NCBI GenBank assembly: GCA_031259225.1
Contig: JAIRLT010000109.1
Coordinates: 1 to 7,672, forward strand
From: Prevotellaceae bacterium
Lineage (GTDB): Bacteria > Bacteroidota > Bacteroidia > Bacteroidales > UBA932
Length of the DNA: 7,672 nt
Direction of reading: 5' to 3'
Part shown: piece after piece, positions 5,646-7,672 of the stretch
Layout of the letters: the number at the start of each line of letters is the position of its first letter
Numbering within the stretch: the first letter of the stretch is position 1
The notes under the pieces: model-generated
What the model was told of the DNA's origin: nothing
The model's database searches: none
What the model saw: the letters and a program-made list of their open reading frames with translations, nothing else
Made by a program: the position numbers and the translations under genes

Positions 5646-7019
5646 TTATCGAGTTTTTGTGTATCCTTCGCAAGCACCCGCACACATGTCGTATCGGCAA
5701 GAAGAAAATCCTGCGCTAGTTTCGCTCATGCACGCATCAAGACATGCTTCGCATTCTGACCAGTCGATTTCACATCCTGCTGTACAATTACTATCAGTAC
5801 GGCTACCTGTGTTTGTAACGACACCACATCCGTTTTTCGTATACACAATTCGGGTGTTGCATCCACTGCAAGCGCCGTCTTCCTGATACGAACTGCAGCC
5901 CGAACAGCAAGCAGCATCCGTTCGTGTCCCCGTTGTATATAAGTTTCCACATCCATCATAGTAGTTTACCGTGCGGGTATTGCATCCACTGCAAGAGCCG
6001 TCCTGGGAACTCCCTGTACAGCCCGAGCAGCACGTATTATCGGTTTTTGACCCTGTCGAGGTTAAATTGCCACATACATCGTAGTAGTACACTGTGCGTG
6101 TGTTGCAACCGCTGCAAGAGCCGTTACTGGATGATGTTGAATTTGTTTTACAGGTGCCGCTGCAATTGGTGGTGCCTGAAACGCAGCCGCAAGTGGCGGA
6201 TTGCCCATTCGTCCCGGGATTATTGATGGTGATGTTTCCACCTACCGGACTACTTTCGCAATTGTTGGCATTTTTCACTTTCACCGTATAGGCGGCAGAA
6301 GAAGAAAGCGAGCCAGTAGTATAACTGTTGGCTGTAGTAGTATAGTTTGCACTGCCGATAGTCCATGTATAAGTCATGGCGGTAGTCGTGCCGCCGGAGG
6401 CGGTAGCCGAGAGCGTTACCGCGCCGGCATTGCAACGCGGCGGACTGTCCGTATTGCTGATTACCGGCTCCACCGCAAAACCGTCGGGTCGTCCGGTAGG
6501 GTCGGTAATAGATGTTATGCACGTGCCGGCGCCGAAAGTATTTGAGTCGTGACCGGGCGTGCCGTTAATGGTAAACGGTTTTGTACCGTGCAAAGTATAA
6601 CCGCCACCGGCATTTACCGTAGCATTGGGCGGCATGTCGCTGCCGTAGGCGCACCAGTTGAATTTACCGGCAGGCGCATTGCTTAATTTGGCGGTAACGG
6701 TCGTGCCGGCATTGGTGGCGTTAGCGTATTCGATAAAAAAGCCGCGGGTTGTCCCTCCGGTAATTGTTCCGTTTCCACCGGTTTTCGCGGGATTGGAAAC
6801 AGTGGCGGTAGAAAAACTTTGGGGCGTTACGCCGTTTACCGAACAGAAATCTATCCACACCCACACGCGGTTGTTGTGGGGAAGGGTTGCATTCTGCCAT
6901 TCCACTTTGAAGGTTACGACCTGTGTGTTGTAGTTTACGTCCAACGGCGTAACCTTTACTGCCGCGCTTGTTGTAACGCTTGCAAGTATTGCGAAAAGAA
7001 AGATAATTTTTGTTCTCAT
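5646..7019 (-). CDS. Secreted cysteine-repeat protein of unknown function
   Basis: The protein has 457 residues. A signal peptide (MRTKIIFLFAILASVTTSAA) is followed by VKV, with a likely signal peptidase I site after residue 20. There is no lipobox cysteine. Residues 21-185 form a beta-rich domain (RVWVWIDFC at 51-59, GKFNWCAYGSD at 118-128) similar, from memory, to N-terminal regions of other secreted Bacteroidota proteins. Residues 185-267 look like an Ig/PKD-type domain (YTWTIG at 217-222, YTVKVKNANNC at 244-254). Three 41-residue repeats with about six cysteines each run from 299 to 421, preceded by a partial unit (CGC, C, C at 277-290). The tail (423-450) has CX2CX3C and CX4CX3C spacings. 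I see no type IX sorting domain or membrane anchor. The cysteines suggest disulfide bonding or metal binding outside the cytoplasm. The ATG at 7019 follows an A-rich leader and directly begins the signal peptide. The function is not known. Confidence 0.85.
   Translation of the reverse strand: MRTKIIFLFAILASVTTSAAVKVTPLDVNYNTQVVTFKVEWQNATLPHNNRVWVWIDFCSVNGVTPQSFSTATVSNPAKTGGNGTITGGTTRGFFIEYANATNAGTTVTAKLSNAPAGKFNWCAYGSDMPPNATVNAGGGYTLHGTKPFTINGTPGHDSNTFGAGTCITSITDPTGRPDGFAVEPVISNTDSPPRCNAGAVTLSATASGGTTTAMTYTWTIGSANYTTTANSYTTGSLSSSAAYTVKVKNANNCESSPVGGNITINNPGTNGQSATCGCVSGTTNCSGTCKTNSTSSSNGSCSGCNTRTVYYYDVCGNLTSTGSKTDNTCCSGCTGSSQDGSCSGCNTRTVNYYDGCGNLYTTGTRTDAACCSGCSSYQEDGACSGCNTRIVYTKNGCGVVTNTGSRTDSNCTAGCEIDWSECEACLDACMSETSAGFSSCRYDMCAGACEGYTKTR
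5757..6125 (-). repeat. Three tandem 123-base repeats coding cysteine-rich units
   Basis: The units encode residues 299-339, 340-380 and 381-421 of the secreted protein. Each begins (N/D)G(S/A)CSGCNTR, has a central CG about residue 18 and ends with TD, two residues, then CCSGC. Units 1 and 2 are closest, while unit 3 has TAGC for CSGC and so has lost one cysteine. The period is a multiple of three, so unequal recombination could change copy number without breaking the frame. Confidence 0.88.
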
Positions 7020-7062
7020 AATTTTTTTGTTTAATTGTTATTACTTTTTTGCAGCTTTTGGA

Positions 7063-7176
7063 GATTGTTTTATGTACATACCCACAAACACAAACTTTTT
7101 TATAAAACAATCCCCTGCGGCAAGTTTTTCTCCGCTGCCGTTTATTGCAGAATGTTTCAATAAACCTTTTCTGCAA
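7063..7176. repeat. Cluster of inverted repeats in the leader of the cysteine-rich gene
   Basis: GATTGTTTTAT (7063-7073) and ATAAAACAATC (7102-7112) are perfect 11-bp arms around a 28-base loop, with GG/CC and GCAG/CTGC pairs that could extend them outward. CGGCA (7118-7122) pairs with TGCCG (7136-7140). TTGCAGAA (7145-7152) pairs with TTCTGCAA (7169-7176). All lie between the start codon at 7019 and the rod-shaped element at 7256, so they would be in the 5' untranslated region if transcription starts near 7446. No TAnnTTTG box was found between 7020 and 7255 on the minus strand. Confidence 0.6.
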
Positions 7177-7255
7177 TTCCTTACTCCAACTTTTACTGTG
7201 ATTTTTTCCTTATTCCACTAAAAAACCAAAAGCGAACAAGAGTGCTACACTTACT

Positions 7256-7376
7256 AAAATTTGAGGTTCTAGGAGACCCACCCAGTAAATAAGTACAGCA
7301 ACACCCATCCGCTATTGATGAGGTCGCTTAGACTTATTATTCATACTGGGTTGAAATTTCCTAGATTTCAAATTTT
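7256..7376 (-). ncRNA. Candidate rod-shaped structured RNA (6S-like in outline)
   Basis: Nested arms form a long hairpin with internal loops: AAAATTTGA (7256-7264) with TCAAATTTT (7368-7376); TCTAGGA (7268-7274) with TCCTAGA (7359-7365); ACCCAGTA (7280-7287) with TACTGGGT (7344-7351); AATAAGT (7288-7294) with ACTTATT (7332-7338); and an apical ACC-CATC/GATG-A-GGT hairpin (7303-7324). About 31 pairs lie in the four perfect lower stems. The minus strand is preferred because a good promoter lies 75 bases upstream on it and none is seen on the plus strand. A rod with internal loops recalls 6S RNA, but I cannot align it to that family, and it may instead be a 5' leader structure of the cysteine-rich gene. 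Confidence 0.5.
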
Positions 7377-7398
7377 ATAGCAGAATAAAAGTTAAAGC

Positions 7399-7416
7399 GA
7401 TATATTTTAATATATC
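7399..7416. repeat. 18-base perfect palindrome
   Basis: GATATATT-TT-AATATATC is symmetric over its full length. It lies between the predicted start site near 7446 and the rod-shaped element, so it could be a small hairpin at the start of that RNA or an AT-rich protein-binding site. In such AT-rich DNA chance is possible. Confidence 0.5.
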
Positions 7417-7450
7417 AATTTCAAAATGTCAAAGAAACATATTAACGGCG

Positions 7451-7481
7451 CAAATATAAAACAATATTTTTTATCTACAAA
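7451..7481 (-). promoter_or_regulatory. Bacteroidota-type promoter reading toward the rod RNA and the cysteine-rich gene
   Basis: On the minus strand TTTG (7481-7478) and TATATTTG (7458-7451) match the -33 and -7 boxes (TTTG, TAnnTTTG) exactly, separated by 19 bases, the expected spacing. Transcription would start near 7446. It lies downstream of the 5S terminator on the same strand, so it starts a separate unit. Confidence 0.65.
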
Positions 7482-7523
7482 TTTTATTTCATTTTATTTT
7501 ATATTTTTTTGCATTTTCCCCAT

Positions 7524-7563
7524 CCCAAAAGAAAACACGCCCAGCAATTAGCTAAGGCGTGTT
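7524..7563 (-). terminator. Intrinsic terminator of the rRNA operon
   Basis: Minus-strand AACACGCC (7563-7556) pairs with GGCGTGTT (7541-7534), and an inner AGC/GCT pair tightens the loop. A T-rich stretch (TTCTTTT) follows. It starts eight bases after the end of the 5S rRNA gene. Confidence 0.85.
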
Positions 7564-7570
7564 GTTAAAG

Positions 7571-7672
7571 TTAGGCGGCGACCTACTCTCCCACTTGGTG
7601 TAGCAGTACCATCGGCGCTGGCGGGTTTAACTTCTCTGTTCGGGATGGGTAGAGGTGGAACCCCGCCGCTAT
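7571..7672 (-). rRNA. rrf: 5S ribosomal RNA (5' end cut by window edge)
   Basis: The minus strand contains the conserved 5S landmarks in order: GGGGTTCCACCTC, CCCATCCCGAACAGAGAAG, TTAAACCCGCCAGCGC, GATGGTACTGC and GTGGGAGAGTAGG, ending in GCCGCCT. About 102 bases are present. Roughly 9-10 bases of the 5' strand of helix I are missing, judged from the 3' partner GTCGCCGCCTAA. The 23S and 16S genes would lie beyond the right edge. The exact 3' end is uncertain by two or three bases. Confidence 0.96.

Noticed and set aside
6721..7176. 151-codon minus-strand frame overlapping the start of the cysteine-rich gene
   Set aside because: It shares the strand but uses another frame, has a highly basic irregular product, and overlaps the well-supported signal peptide and N-terminal domain.
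7256..7376. SRP (4.5S) RNA or tmRNA
   Set aside because: The GGAAGCAGCC-type SRP loop and the tRNA-like end of tmRNA are both absent on either strand.

Overview
The window looks like a chromosomal segment from a member of the Bacteroidota, probably Bacteroidales. Three things point there: promoter-like TTTG / TAnnTTTG pairs, A-rich leaders in place of clear Shine-Dalgarno sites, and a three-gene glycogen/alpha-glucan cluster of the Bacteroides type. All protein genes I accept lie on the minus strand. I had no database access, so family names rest on motifs recognised by eye.

Left part (1-4828), read right to left: a glycogen debranching enzyme (2864-4828), a GT4-type glycosyltransferase (1520-2809) and a GH57 alpha-amylase-like protein (from 1466, running off the left edge). 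The gaps are 54 and 53 bases, so they are probably one operon for building and trimming storage alpha-glucan. The GH57 protein ends in a lysine/alanine/proline-rich repeated tail cut by the window edge. Short heptamer tandem repeats sit in both intergenic gaps and upstream of the operon, and one array contains the stop codon of the debranching gene.

Middle (4829-5645): no conventional gene, but much structure. It holds a possible 36-codon minus-strand ORF (5104-5214) whose end touches a long inverted-repeat element (about 4994-5121). Next comes a compact plus-strand small-RNA candidate (about 5312-5450) with a Bacteroidota-like promoter, three back-to-back hairpins and a terminator. A further GTTAG/CTAAC-rich structured stretch follows (5451-5564). 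The first hairpin of the small RNA also works as a minus-strand terminator, presumably for the gene to its right.

Right part: a secreted cysteine-rich protein (5646-7019) with signal peptide, a beta-rich N-terminal domain, an Ig/PKD-like segment, three 41-residue cysteine repeats and a cysteine-rich tail. Its upstream region (7020-7450) holds several inverted repeats, a rod-shaped RNA candidate of about 120 nt (7256-7376) and a well-matched minus-strand promoter (7451-7481). The window ends in the 3' part of a 5S rRNA gene on the minus strand with its terminator, so an rRNA operon lies to the right.

The most interesting parts are the two structured-RNA candidates, the small ORF with its adjoining inverted repeat, the cysteine-repeat secreted protein and the basic repeat tail on the GH57 enzyme. 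None is proven to be a new system.
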